In this document: positions 20,320 to 29,209 of the stretch, one piece after another | Layout of the letters: each line of letters starts with the position of its first letter | Position numbering within the stretch: the stretch's first letter is position 1 | NCBI RefSeq assembly: GCF_000261365.1 | Contig: NZ_AJVC01000001.1 | Span: 293,192 to 357,191, forward strand | Source of the DNA: Herbaspirillum sp. GW103 | GTDB lineage: Bacteria; Pseudomonadota; Gammaproteobacteria; Burkholderiales; Burkholderiaceae_D | Direction of reading: 5' to 3' | Length of the DNA stretch: 64,000 nucleotides | Made by a program: the position numbers and the translations under genes | The notes under the pieces: generated by a model | Databases searched by the model: none | The model's input: the letters and a program-made list of their open reading frames with translations, nothing else | What the model was told of the DNA's origin: nothing

Positions 20320-20356
20320 AGCGGCTTAGCGACTTATTGTCCTAAGCCGCTTTTTC
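20320..20356 (+). terminator. rho-independent terminator after tRNA-Ile
   Basis: A 10-bp perfect stem (20320-20329 with 20342-20351) is followed by TTTTTC. It lies 8 nt after the tRNA and closes the rpoD-tRNA block. Confidence 0.9.
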
Positions 20357-20569
20357 TTTGGCTGGAGGATTTTTTGCCGATCTTGACAAATGGCTCTGGG
20401 CAAGCGAACTGTTTTGTTCAACCGCTGAAGGCTCAGGTGATAATTGGTCTAGAGAGAATGTCGGCTTCGGGCTGAGGCTCTGTTTTTACACAGCCTCGGC
20501 CGTTTGCAGACATTGATTCTCTATACTCGCCCGCCCGCGGCGAATAGTGCAATTGTGAAGTTGTCTTGT

Positions 20570-21601
20570 CTAGCTTGAATCGATCACCCTCACATGCAAT
20601 AAGTCTCGCCGGTAAGCGCCGGGGCTTTTTCCGGTCCACTTACGAAAGGCCCGGTGGAACGCACTGGCTTCGGTAAAGCCAAGCTGAACAGCTATGGCGG
20701 CCACGCTGAGTTCATTTCGTCCCAGCAGTGTCTGGGCGATGCCACTGCGTATTTCATCTTTGAGAGAGGCATAACTTTGCCCTTCTTCGCGCAGGCGACG
20801 CCGCAGGGTCGCAGGCGATACGCCTAGCCGCTCGGCAATTGCTTCGAAGTCCATCCAATCGGTCGGAGGAGATTGCTTCAGATAGGTTCGCAGCTTGGTT
20901 ACCCATCCGGTGTCGTGGCGGTAACGTACCAGCAGGTTGGCAGGTACGTCACGCAGGAAGGGCTTCAAGGCGATGTCGGAGCGGATCACCGGAAGGTCGA
21001 GATAGATGGCATCGAAGCTTAGGGCGCAGCGCGATTTGTTGAAGTTGACGGGCACTCCGAAGAATTCCAGGTAATCAGGCCTTCCTTCGGGAATCGAGCA
21101 AGAAAAGTCGATGCACTGCAAAGGAATGCGCCGACCCACGAGCCAGCAGGCCAGCCCGAGCAGCAATAGCAGAAAAGTCCGGTAGGCAAAGGCGGGATAG
21201 GGCGATCTGTTCTTGATCAGGATGATGTGCACCTTGCCACCTTCGATGCGCAGCTCTCCATAGGGCTCGTCAAGCACGATGCGCAGGAAACGCAATGCCC
21301 GGCGCAAGGCCTGCCCCAGCGACTGCGAATGCAGCACGGCATGGCACAGCAAGGTGAAACTTCCCTGTCGCATGGGACGGGCCGACAGGCCGAAGAATTC
21401 ATCGTCAGTGACGCGCGCGATGGCCAGCCACAACGCCCCATATTGCTCTGCCGTGACGGGCCCGAGCTCATCCTCATTCCTGACCAGCCCGGCTTCCTTG
21501 AGCACCTGCGCAGTGTCGTATCCCTGCCTGACCAGACAATCCAGGGCATCTTTAACAAAAGCGAAAGGAATGGAAGGTGTGTCGCTGGCCTTTTTCAACA
21601 T
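20570..21601 (-). CDS. AraC-family regulator with arabinose-binding-like N-terminal domain
   Basis: This 343-residue protein has the Arabinose_bd (OruR/ArgR-like) N-terminal domain and a C-terminal double helix-turn-helix. HTH hallmarks are VSPATLRRRLREEGQSYASLKDEIR and FTEASAFHRAFRKWTGKSPGAYR. It is divergent from the CoA-ligase operon, with a 128-nt shared spacer containing a CATTGC-TT-GCAATG dyad, so it is the likely regulator of that operon. The ATG at 21601 is preferred; a TTG at 21616 is in frame. The effector is unknown; a carboxylic acid or acyl-CoA would fit the neighbourhood. Confidence 0.88.
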   Translation of the reverse strand: MLKKASDTPSIPFAFVKDALDCLVRQGYDTAQVLKEAGLVRNEDELGPVTAEQYGALWLAIARVTDDEFFGLSARPMRQGSFTLLCHAVLHSQSLGQALRRALRFLRIVLDEPYGELRIEGGKVHIILIKNRSPYPAFAYRTFLLLLLGLACWLVGRRIPLQCIDFSCSIPEGRPDYLEFFGVPVNFNKSRCALSFDAIYLDLPVIRSDIALKPFLRDVPANLLVRYRHDTGWVTKLRTYLKQSPPTDWMDFEAIAERLGVSPATLRRRLREEGQSYASLKDEIRSGIAQTLLGRNELSVAAIAVQLGFTEASAFHRAFRKWTGKSPGAYRRDLLHVRVIDSS

Positions 21602-21635
21602 GGTAAATCCGATCAAGGAATCAGCAGGTATTGGT

Positions 21636-21649
21636 CATTGCTTGCAATG
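21636..21649. promoter_or_regulatory. Dyad between AraC regulator and CoA-ligase operon
   Basis: CATTGC-TT-GCAATG is a 6-bp inverted repeat with a 2-nt centre, in the middle of the divergent spacer. It is a candidate operator, though AraC proteins more often bind direct repeats. Confidence 0.35.
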
Positions 21650-21729
21650 TTCTGCCCGCCTAGTATCTGTTTCCATACACAGTGAAGTCGCAAGTGTAAG
21701 CGCAAAAAATACAAAGTGGAGACGAGACC

Positions 21730-23400
21730 ATGCCTGACCCTATTCCAGCGCCGCGCAAGCCGGACTACGAAGACGTCTATAGCGCATTTCGTATCGAAGC
21801 ATTGCGAGAGCAGTTCCAAGGAGACTTCGAGACGGGCATCAACGCCTGTGTCGAGTGCTGTGATCGGCATATCGAAGGAGAAAATATCGCTCTGGATTTT
21901 GTCTCCATACATGGAGAGCATCAACAATACAGTTTTGCGCAGGTTCGTTCGATGGCGGCACGGGTGGCCAATCTGCTCAAGCAGCAAGGCGTACAGCCCG
22001 GCCAGATCGTGGCCGGGATGCTGCCGCGCACGCCGGAGCTATTGGCCACGGTACTCGGTACGCTGCGCGCCGGTGCGGTCTATCAGCCTCTGTTTACGGC
22101 CTTCGGCCCCAAGGCGATAGAACATCGGCTGGCGTTGAGCGGTGCCAGGCTGGTCGTCACCAATGTGGTCAATCGGACCAAGCTGGATGAGATCACCAAT
22201 TGCCCGCAAGTCTGTACCGTCAGGGAGAGCGGTGACCCCTTGCGCGCTGGTGATATCGATTTTCGCGCGGCCGTGGACGCGCAATCCGATGACTTCGCCC
22301 CGGTCATGCGCAGGGGCGGTGACCTGATGCTCATGATGTCCACCTCCGGCACCACAGGCGCGGCCAAGGGTGTGCCGGTGCCGCTGTTGGCCCTGCAGGC
22401 GTTCTCTGTCTACATGCGCGAGGCAGTTGGCCTGCTGCCGCAGGACAGATTCTGGAACATGGCCGATCCGGGCTGGGCCTATGGTCTCTATTACGCCATC
22501 ATCGGTCCCTTGGTCATCGGTCAGGGCATTACCTTCAACGAAGCCGCATTCACCGTCCAGGGAACCTACGAGATCATTCGCCGCCTGGGCATTACCAGCC
22601 TGGCCGGCGCCCCCACCGCCTACCGCATGATGATGGCCGCGGGCGAGGAAGCTGCCGCTATCGTCAAGGGCCGGTTGCGCGCCGTCAGCAGTGCCGGCGA
22701 ACCACTGAATGCCGAAGTAGTACGCTGGTTCGCCAGCGCCCTCGATGTCCCCATCCATGACCATTACGGACAGACCGAACTGGGCATGGTGGTCAACAAC
22801 CATCATGCCTTGCGGCACGAGGTCGTGCCTGGGTCGGCCGGCTTTGCCATGCCAGGCTATCGTGTGGTGGTGCTTGACGACAATCGGCAGGAACTCGGAG
22901 CGAACCAGCCCGGCGAACTGGCCATCGACATTGCGCGCTCGCCGCTGTTCTGGTTTTCCGGCTACTGGAAGCAGGAGACGCCTGCCATTGCCGGCGGCTA
23001 TTACTCTACCGGCGATAACGTCGAGCTGGAGAAAAACGGCAGCATCAGCTTCATCGGTCGTTCCGATGACGTGATTACCTCGGCCGGCTACCGGATCGGG
23101 CCATTCGATGTCGAAAGCGCACTGCTGGAGCATCCTGCGGTGGCCGATGTGGCCGTCATCGGCCTGCCCGACCCGGAGCGTACCGAGATCGTCAAGGCCT
23201 TCGTGGTCCTCTCGGACAAGTTCAAGGCCAGTGATGAATTGGCGGAACAATTGGCGCAACACGTCAGACGGCGCCTTTCCGCGCATGCCTATCCACGTGC
23301 CATCGAGTTTCTCGATGCGCTGCCCAAGACGCCCAGCGGCAAGCTGCAGCGTTTCGTGCTGCGCAAGATGGAAGCAGACCGGCGTGCTGACCACTCCTGA
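21730..23400 (+). CDS. Acyl-CoA synthetase (AMP-forming, acetyl-CoA synthetase-like)
   Basis: This 556-residue adenylate-forming enzyme would activate a carboxylic acid with ATP and CoA. The P-loop is MMSTSGTTGAAKG (about residue 202), the A5 motif is DHYGQTELG, the hinge is GRSDDVITSAGYRIGP, and the catalytic Lys lies in PKTPSGKLQR near residue 540. Sequence style is that of short or medium chain acyl-CoA synthetases. A GGAGACG ribosome-binding site precedes the ATG. It heads the operon with SDR, thiolase and acyl-CoA dehydrogenase and would supply their acyl-CoA. It may receive the acid made by the nearby amidase. Confidence 0.9.
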   Translation: MPDPIPAPRKPDYEDVYSAFRIEALREQFQGDFETGINACVECCDRHIEGENIALDFVSIHGEHQQYSFAQVRSMAARVANLLKQQGVQPGQIVAGMLPRTPELLATVLGTLRAGAVYQPLFTAFGPKAIEHRLALSGARLVVTNVVNRTKLDEITNCPQVCTVRESGDPLRAGDIDFRAAVDAQSDDFAPVMRRGGDLMLMMSTSGTTGAAKGVPVPLLALQAFSVYMREAVGLLPQDRFWNMADPGWAYGLYYAIIGPLVIGQGITFNEAAFTVQGTYEIIRRLGITSLAGAPTAYRMMMAAGEEAAAIVKGRLRAVSSAGEPLNAEVVRWFASALDVPIHDHYGQTELGMVVNNHHALRHEVVPGSAGFAMPGYRVVVLDDNRQELGANQPGELAIDIARSPLFWFSGYWKQETPAIAGGYYSTGDNVELEKNGSISFIGRSDDVITSAGYRIGPFDVESALLEHPAVADVAVIGLPDPERTEIVKAFVVLSDKFKASDELAEQLAQHVRRRLSAHAYPRAIEFLDALPKTPSGKLQRFVLRKMEADRRADHS

Positions 23401-23448
23401 AACGCGATGATCGCGTTCGATGCAATCCAGAATAACCGAGGAGAAACA

Positions 23449-24213
23449 ATGGCCATCAAACATGGTGTCTATGTCGTTACCGGCGCCGCTTCCGGGCTGG
23501 GCGCCGCGACGGCTGCGCAGCTCATCAGGGCCGGCGCGCAGGTGGTGCTGGCTGATGTCAACCCGGTGGCCGGTGAAAAGATGCAGGCCACACTGGGCCT
23601 CAATGCCAGATTCGTATTAACTGACGTCACCAGCGAGGCCAGCGCGCAGGAGGTCTTCGATGTCGCCAGCGCCATGGGGCCGCTGGTCGGCCTGGTCAAC
23701 TGCGCCGGCATTGCGCCGGGCGAGAAACTGCTGGGCAAGAACGGTGTGCATCGATTGGACAGCTTCATGCGTGCCCTCAACATCAATCTGGTAGGCTCGT
23801 TCAACATGGCGCGGCTGGCGGCGCAGCACATCAGCGCCGGCCAGGCCGACGCAGAGGGCGAGCGTGGCGTCATCATCAATACGGCCTCGATTGCGGCCTT
23901 TGAGGGGCAGATGGGGCAGGTGGCCTATGCCGCCTCCAAGGGCGGGGTGGTGTCGATGACTTTGCCGATGGCACGCGAGCTGGCGCGTCATGGCATCCGC
24001 GTCATGACGATTGCACCAGGCATCATCGAAACCCCCATGATGCTGGGGATGCCTGAGGAGGTGCGGGAATCTCTGAGCCGCAACGTACCTTTCCCACCTC
24101 GGCTCGGCAAGCCTTCCGAATTCGCTGGCCTGGTCATGTACATCCTGGAAAACCGCTACCTGAATGGCGAGGTCATCCGCATGGATGGCGCGCTCCGTAT
24201 GAGCGCCACGTAG
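23449..24213 (+). CDS. SDR-family 3-hydroxyacyl-CoA dehydrogenase (HSD10-like)
   Basis: This 254-residue short-chain dehydrogenase has the cofactor motif TGAASGLG (residues 11-18), NCAG, and a catalytic triad at S147, Y160 and K164. An acidic residue after the second strand (D36) favours NAD+. The overall pattern resembles type 2 3-hydroxyacyl-CoA dehydrogenases (17-beta-HSD10), which oxidise 3-hydroxyacyl-CoA, including 2-methyl-3-hydroxybutyryl-CoA in isoleucine breakdown. A GAGGAGAAAC ribosome-binding site fixes the ATG at 23449 over an earlier in-frame ATG. It lies in the same operon as a CoA ligase, thiolase and acyl-CoA dehydrogenase. Confidence 0.88.
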   Translation: MAIKHGVYVVTGAASGLGAATAAQLIRAGAQVVLADVNPVAGEKMQATLGLNARFVLTDVTSEASAQEVFDVASAMGPLVGLVNCAGIAPGEKLLGKNGVHRLDSFMRALNINLVGSFNMARLAAQHISAGQADAEGERGVIINTASIAAFEGQMGQVAYAASKGGVVSMTLPMARELARHGIRVMTIAPGIIETPMMLGMPEEVRESLSRNVPFPPRLGKPSEFAGLVMYILENRYLNGEVIRMDGALRMSAT

Positions 24214-24282
24214 CGACACCTGGCGAGATGCGTCAACAAGCGTGATGAACGAAATATGAATGAAGCTGCAAAAGGAAAAAAC

Positions 24283-25485
24283 ATGTCCGCAGACCCGGTT
24301 GTGATTGTGTCGGCCGCCCGTACCGTCATGGGCAGCTTCCAGGGCGCACTGGCTGATCTGTCGGCGCCGCACCTGGGTGCGCTGGCGATATCGTCTGCCC
24401 TGCAACGCGCCCGGTTGTCTGCGCAGCAGATCGCGCAGATCGAACAGGTATGGATGGGCTGTGTGCTGCAGGCAGGCCTGGGGCAGTCTCCTGCTCGCCA
24501 GGCTGCCTTGCGCGCCGGGTTGTCGCAGTCGGTAGCCTGTGCCACCTTGAACAAGGTCTGCGGCTCGGCCATGCAGGCCGTCATGTTGGGTCATGACAGC
24601 ATACTGGCCGGTTCCGCGTCGATGGTGGTGGCAGGCGGCATGGAGTCGATGTCCAATGCTCCGTATCTGCTGCCCAAGGCGAGGCGCGGCTACCGGCTGG
24701 GGCACGACAGGTTGCTGGATCACATGTTCCTCGATGGACTGGAAGACGCCTATTCGGACCAGTATCGTGGCCGTCTGATGGGAACCTTCGCCGAGGATTG
24801 CGCCAGCGAGTTCGGTTTCACCCGCGACCAACAGGATGCCTACGCAGTCCAGTCCACCCTGCGGGCACGCGAGGCGATCAGCAGCGGCGGTTTCGACTGG
24901 GAAGTGGTTGCTGTCGAAGTGGCGGGAAAGAAGGGCAGCGTCGTGATCCGTCAGGATGAGGGGCCGATGGCGGTGAACCTGGAGCGCATCGCTACGCTCA
25001 AGCCAGCCTTCCGTAGCGATGGGACCGTCACTGCAGCCAATTCTTCTTCCATCTCTGACGGCGCGGCGGCCCTTGTGCTGATGCGCGAATCGGAGGCGTT
25101 GAAGCAAGGCTTGATGCCCTTGGCCAGGATACTGGGTCATGCGTCGTATGCCGGCGCACCCGAGAAATTCCCCACCGCACCCATCGGCGTGTTACGCAAG
25201 ATATTCGCCAAGACCGGGTTGAATGCCGCCAGCACCGACCTGTTTGAAATCAACGAGGCGTTTGCGGTGGTGCCCATGGCGGCCGGCCGGGAACTGGGCA
25301 TCGCCATGGAGAAGATCAATGTCCATGGCGGTGCCTGTGCACTAGGGCATCCTATCGGTGCTTCAGGGGCGCGCATCATTGTGAGCCTGTTGGGAGCACT
25401 CAAGGCGCGCGGACTCAAGACGGGCATCGCCAGCCTGTGCATCGGTGGCGGTGAAGCGACGGCCATCGCCCTGGCGCTGTCGTGA
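24283..25485 (+). CDS. Thiolase (acetyl-CoA acetyltransferase family)
   Basis: This 400-residue thiolase has the nucleophilic C93 (NKVCGSAMQ), the NEAFA motif, H356 (ALGHPIGASG) and C386 (LCIGGGEA). It would cleave a 3-ketoacyl-CoA with CoA, giving acetyl-CoA and a shortened acyl-CoA. The ATG at 24283 is preferred because AAAGGAAAAAAC lies just upstream; another ATG at 24256 is in frame. It fits the last step of the short acid-degradation operon. Chain length or branching preference cannot be read from sequence. Confidence 0.92.
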   Translation: MSADPVVIVSAARTVMGSFQGALADLSAPHLGALAISSALQRARLSAQQIAQIEQVWMGCVLQAGLGQSPARQAALRAGLSQSVACATLNKVCGSAMQAVMLGHDSILAGSASMVVAGGMESMSNAPYLLPKARRGYRLGHDRLLDHMFLDGLEDAYSDQYRGRLMGTFAEDCASEFGFTRDQQDAYAVQSTLRAREAISSGGFDWEVVAVEVAGKKGSVVIRQDEGPMAVNLERIATLKPAFRSDGTVTAANSSSISDGAAALVLMRESEALKQGLMPLARILGHASYAGAPEKFPTAPIGVLRKIFAKTGLNAASTDLFEINEAFAVVPMAAGRELGIAMEKINVHGGACALGHPIGASGARIIVSLLGALKARGLKTGIASLCIGGGEATAIALALS

Positions 25486-25515
25486 CGGTCGAATAGCGTT
25501 TGCATGGAGAAAGAG

Positions 25516-26664
25516 ATGGACATGTTGCTGAGCCCCGAGCATGAGATGATTCGTGATGCCATGCGTCAGTTTGCACAAGAACGCCTGTTACCCTTTGCCG
25601 CAACCTGGGATAGACATCACACCTTTCCTGCCGAGGCCCTGAAGGAACTGGCCGGATTGGGCGCGATGGGGATGTGCGTGGCGGAGCAGTGGGGCGGTGC
25701 CGGCTTGGATTACATGAGCCTTGTGCTGGCCTTGGAAGAGATTGCCGCCGGTGACGGTGCCACCTCCACCATCGTGTCGGTCCAGAATTCCCTGGCCTGT
25801 GGCATCACCGAGAAATACGGTAGCCCGGCCCAGAAGGAGCAGTGGCTCAAGCCGCTGGCACGCGGCGAGATGTTGGGTTGCTTCTGCCTGACCGAGCCAC
25901 ACACCGGCTCGGACGCGGCAGCCATCAGGACCAGAGCCGAGCGCGATGGTGACTATTTCATCCTGAACGGGACCAAGCAATTCATCACCAGTGGCAAGCA
26001 CGCTGCGGTGGCCATCGTATTTGCCGTCACCGACAGGGCCGCTGGGAAGAAGGGCATTTCCTGCTTCCTGGTGCCGTGCGATACGGCGGGCTTCGTGGTT
26101 GGACGTAGTGAAGAAAAGATGGGGCAACATGCTTCGGATACGGTCCAGATCATGCTCGATCACTGCCGCGTTCCGGCCACCGCCTTGCTTGGCAAGGAAG
26201 GGGATGGCTACCGCATCGCCTTGTCCAATCTCGAAGCCGGCCGGATCGGCATCGCCGCGCAGAGCGTGGGCATGGCGCGTGCGGCCTTCGAGGCCGCCGT
26301 CAGCTATGCCCGGCAGAGGGAATCGTTCGGAGTACCCATCATCGACCACCAGGCCGTCAATTTCCGCCTGGCCGACATGAACACCTTGCTGGATGCGGCC
26401 AGGCTCATGGTGTGGCGGGCTGCCCAGTTGAAGGATCAGGGGCGTCCATGTCTCAAGGAGGCATCCATGGCCAAGATGTTCGCCTCCGAGGCAGCCGAGA
26501 AGATTGCCTCCGATGCGATCCAGATTCATGGTGGCGTCGGTTATACCAGCGACTTTCCGGTCGAGCGCATTTATCGTGATGTGCGCATCTGTCAGATCTA
26601 TGAGGGGGCCAACGATATCCAGCGTCTGGTCATTGGTCGGGCCATCGCCAGTGATCAGGCGTAG
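25516..26664 (+). CDS. Acyl-CoA dehydrogenase
   Basis: This 382-residue FAD enzyme would introduce the 2,3 double bond into an acyl-CoA. Family motifs include CFCLTEPHTGSDAA, the QRESFG segment, the HGGVGYTSDFPVERIYRD region and YEGANDIQR with the catalytic base E363, the position used by short/medium-chain and short-branched-chain dehydrogenases. The ATG at 25516 has GGAGAAAG upstream; ATG 25504 does not. It is the last gene of the operon, followed by a strong terminator. An enoyl-CoA hydratase is missing from the operon and must come from elsewhere. Confidence 0.92.
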   Translation: MDMLLSPEHEMIRDAMRQFAQERLLPFAATWDRHHTFPAEALKELAGLGAMGMCVAEQWGGAGLDYMSLVLALEEIAAGDGATSTIVSVQNSLACGITEKYGSPAQKEQWLKPLARGEMLGCFCLTEPHTGSDAAAIRTRAERDGDYFILNGTKQFITSGKHAAVAIVFAVTDRAAGKKGISCFLVPCDTAGFVVGRSEEKMGQHASDTVQIMLDHCRVPATALLGKEGDGYRIALSNLEAGRIGIAAQSVGMARAAFEAAVSYARQRESFGVPIIDHQAVNFRLADMNTLLDAARLMVWRAAQLKDQGRPCLKEASMAKMFASEAAEKIASDAIQIHGGVGYTSDFPVERIYRDVRICQIYEGANDIQRLVIGRAIASDQA

Positions 26665-26692
26665 TCTTGAAGCTGACGCACTTCGAATGCAA

Positions 26693-26724
26693 CAATAAAG
26701 GCTGCCAACCGGCAGCCTTTATTG
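26693..26724. terminator. Bidirectional terminator between convergent operons
   Basis: A perfect 14-bp stem (26693-26706 with 26711-26724) with a 4-nt loop is followed by TTT. It separates the acyl-CoA dehydrogenase gene from the convergent AraC gene. Confidence 0.85.
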
Positions 26725-26741
26725 TTTGGGGGCACCGGGCC

Positions 26742-27665
26742 CTAGTGCGACAACAGACTCTGCGGAGTACAGCCGAAGGTCGCACGGAATACCCGGCTGA
26801 AGTGGGACAGATCGGAGAATCCGGAGTCAAGTGCTGCGGTGGTGACATTGCCGGCATTACCTTCGGTGAGCGCACGGTAGCTGGCTTGCAGTCTCACCCG
26901 GCGCAGCACATCCATGGGAGTCTGGTTGTGCTGGGCAAAGGCGCGTGTCAGTGTTCGTTCGGACACGTGGTGAGCTGCGGCCAGGACGTGGAGATTGAGT
27001 TGCGGATCAGCATAGTTCTCACGCAGATAGGCAATAACGCGTTTGTAGAGATCGTTCTTTTCTGCCGCAGCTGTCCTGGAACCTGGTGCGGCCAGGCTCA
27101 AGGCGAGTACGTCCAGCAAGGCGGCGCTGTAGCGCACCGCCGACTCGGCATCGTTGAATTCGCAGGCGCTTGCCTCTTCCAGCATCGAACGCAGCGCCAT
27201 CACACCGGGCCTGCTGGTGTCGATCAACTGCGCTGTCATGTGTTCGGCCTCGGGACAGCGGCTCAGCAGGGATTTGCGCGGCAAGCGCGTCAGATAGATT
27301 TTCTCGGGGCCCAGTGCGAACTCGAAAGGACGGGCGCCATCGTACAGGGCCATATCGCCCGATTGCAGGCGCGTCTGCCTGCCATCCTGTGCCAGATGGG
27401 CTTGGCCACTGATCATGAAGGCGAGCCATAGGTCATCATCGGGATTTGAGCGAATATGGTGCGCACTACGTTGCCAATGGTGCAAAGGCGAACTCATGAT
27501 GGCCATGTCGAGCATGCCGATGGAATTCACGGACATGGCGCCGTCGAAGACAGGTGCTCCCAATAGCTTGCTGTCCGCCTGAAGGCAATGACGACAAACG
27601 ACATCATTCCAATACTCGAAGCGCCGTGGCGCTTCGACGACCTCAGTGGTGTATTGAGCCTTCAT
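26742..27665 (-). CDS. AraC-family regulator, probable controller of the aldoxime/nitrile operon
   Basis: This 307-residue protein has an AraC-binding-like-2 cupin N-terminal domain (YTTEVVEAPRRFEYWNDVV..., DGARPFEF) and a C-terminal AraC DNA-binding domain with VSERTLTRAFAQ and SDLSHFSRVFRATFGCTPQ. An AGGAG ribosome-binding site 8 nt before the ATG at 27665 decides the start over an upstream in-frame GTG. It lies downstream of the aldoxime dehydratase gene in the same orientation but behind a terminator. Aldoxime dehydratase and nitrile hydratase clusters in other bacteria often include this type of regulator, so control of the cluster is likely but unproven. Confidence 0.88.
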   Translation of the reverse strand: MKAQYTTEVVEAPRRFEYWNDVVCRHCLQADSKLLGAPVFDGAMSVNSIGMLDMAIMSSPLHHWQRSAHHIRSNPDDDLWLAFMISGQAHLAQDGRQTRLQSGDMALYDGARPFEFALGPEKIYLTRLPRKSLLSRCPEAEHMTAQLIDTSRPGVMALRSMLEEASACEFNDAESAVRYSAALLDVLALSLAAPGSRTAAAEKNDLYKRVIAYLRENYADPQLNLHVLAAAHHVSERTLTRAFAQHNQTPMDVLRRVRLQASYRALTEGNAGNVTTAALDSGFSDLSHFSRVFRATFGCTPQSLLSH

Positions 27666-28134
27666 AAGGGGCACTCCTGACGTATCGAGTCGATGCAGAC
27701 ATGCTGTGGCTGATTACCGGGCTGGCGAATGACCTTGGCTGGCTGGTTTCGTGCAGCGTTGTGGCTGCTGAAGGACCGATCTCCGGTAACAAAGTATCCG
27801 TCAGATGAACGCGCCAGGGCAATAGAATTTCATGCGTCGCTGCCAATGGTGCTACATGTTTTGTGCAAAATTTATGCCTGCCTTCGACTATCCGGGCAAG
27901 GTGTCCTGAAGGGGGAATTTGATTGATCGATTGCGCATCGTCTGAGACAGTCAATCGCCTGAAAATCGGCCAGGGGGAAGGAGTTTCTGCATGGCGCAGA
28001 AATGGAAGAAGACCAGAGTAGTGTCGCTCCATACTCTGCCGGAGATACGGAAAAGGACGAAAAAAACCACTGGGTGGGTGCGCCAGTGGTCGTGCCGATG
28101 AGCTGTCGGCTGAGCAGTCAGGGAGTGTTTCTGC
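27666..28134. other. Spacer between the AraC gene and aldoxime dehydratase
   Basis: This 469-base region holds the AraC promoter and the terminator of the aldoxime operon. Open frames across it on both strands lack ribosome-binding sites and recognisable domains. It is more AT-rich around 27780-27920. Confidence 0.5.
28060..28090 (-). terminator. rho-independent terminator of the nitrile operon
   Basis: Arms ACCACTGG (28066-28073) and CCAGTGGT (28083-28090) form a perfect 8-bp stem. On the minus strand it is followed by a run of seven T. It lies 45 nt after the aldoxime dehydratase stop. Confidence 0.85.
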
Positions 28135-29184
28135 TCAGGAAGTCAGGGCGTCACGCAACATGCCTGTTTTCGGATGGCAGTTGATGTATTCCAGCCATTG
28201 CGTGGCACCATCGGAGACCGACACTTCGTGATAAAGCCTGAGTTTTTTCAAGCCGGTGACGACCTTGAAGAAGGTGGTGAAAATGCGCAGGTGGGTGGGA
28301 TGTGATTCGGCCCAGCGTTCCAGCAGATCCAATGAGCGCCAGTGGCCGATGTCGTAGGCGATATCGAGCAGGTTTCCATCCAGGTCCACGTTGCGCACGA
28401 AGCGATTGCTGTAACAGCCGATATCCTTTCCCTGGTCGCGCAGAAAGTCCATGCCATCCTGCAACGGTGGCAGCATCTCGTTGAAATAGAGTGCGCGCTC
28501 CTCCGGGTCGGCATCAACCCAGTCCTGGCCGGAGCGAATCAATGCGATGTTGTCATGGCCCTTGAGCACCACCCGGCCGCCTTTGGCGGGGGCGCCGGAG
28601 ATCACTTCCAGCTGGCCGGAAGGGCGCATCCGGTCCACTTGTGAAGCGGGGATGCGATCACGCATCGATCCCCAGTAGCCGTGTTCTTCGATGTCATCGC
28701 TGATGCGGTCCATGACGGCGCCCACGCCTGGCAGATCTTCCTTGAAGGCATACAGGGTCTCGAACTGTTCGGCGCGTGGCGAGAACACTTCCTTGAAGTA
28801 GCCGATGCCGTCGGCGAGTCGGGCCTCGCTATCCCACCATCCGGCCACTTCGGGAGAGCGCATCCAGCGGCAATAGCGGCCTGCATCACGCCAATATCCG
28901 ACAACGATGAAGTTGCCATAGCCTTCATTGTCGAGGTGATAGCTCATGTCATGGTTACCTGGTCCATCGGCCAGACTGAAGCTGGCGACGATGTGGCGCA
29001 TGGCCTGCAGCGCATCCGCACGTTTTTCTTCCTTGAACTGGATACCGAGGTAGGCCATCGTCACCTGGGTCAGGCTTTCGTCAGCGCGACCGACCCACAT
29101 CGGGAAGGGGGGCTGGTAATCGTCGCCAACCCGGCGCGAAAGAGTACGAGGGCATTTGAGGTGCTGGTCGATTGCGGATTCCAT
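28135..29184 (-). CDS. oxdA: Aldoxime dehydratase (heme enzyme)
   Basis: This 349-residue protein has the usual length of the Oxd family (about 350). The enzyme removes water from R-CH=NOH to give a nitrile, using ferrous heme b that binds the substrate nitrogen directly. The key residues known for Rhodococcus OxdRE (R178, S219, proximal heme ligand H299, H320) have counterparts exactly one position earlier: R177, S218, H298 in SHPTH, and H319. The ATG at 29184 has AAGGAGAT upstream and replaces a longer frame from 29274. It is the last gene of the amidase-nitrile hydratase operon, 25 nt after the CobW-like gene, so its product nitrile feeds the hydratase. Confidence 0.93.
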   Translation of the reverse strand: MESAIDQHLKCPRTLSRRVGDDYQPPFPMWVGRADESLTQVTMAYLGIQFKEEKRADALQAMRHIVASFSLADGPGNHDMSYHLDNEGYGNFIVVGYWRDAGRYCRWMRSPEVAGWWDSEARLADGIGYFKEVFSPRAEQFETLYAFKEDLPGVGAVMDRISDDIEEHGYWGSMRDRIPASQVDRMRPSGQLEVISGAPAKGGRVVLKGHDNIALIRSGQDWVDADPEERALYFNEMLPPLQDGMDFLRDQGKDIGCYSNRFVRNVDLDGNLLDIAYDIGHWRSLDLLERWAESHPTHLRIFTTFFKVVTGLKKLRLYHEVSVSDGATQWLEYINCHPKTGMLRDALTS

Positions 29185-29209
29185 GTGGGATCTCCTTCTT
29201 TTGAAAATA

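Noticed and set aside
27643..28032. 129-residue minus-strand frame upstream of the AraC gene
   Set aside because: It overlaps the AraC start, has no ribosome-binding site and no recognisable domain.
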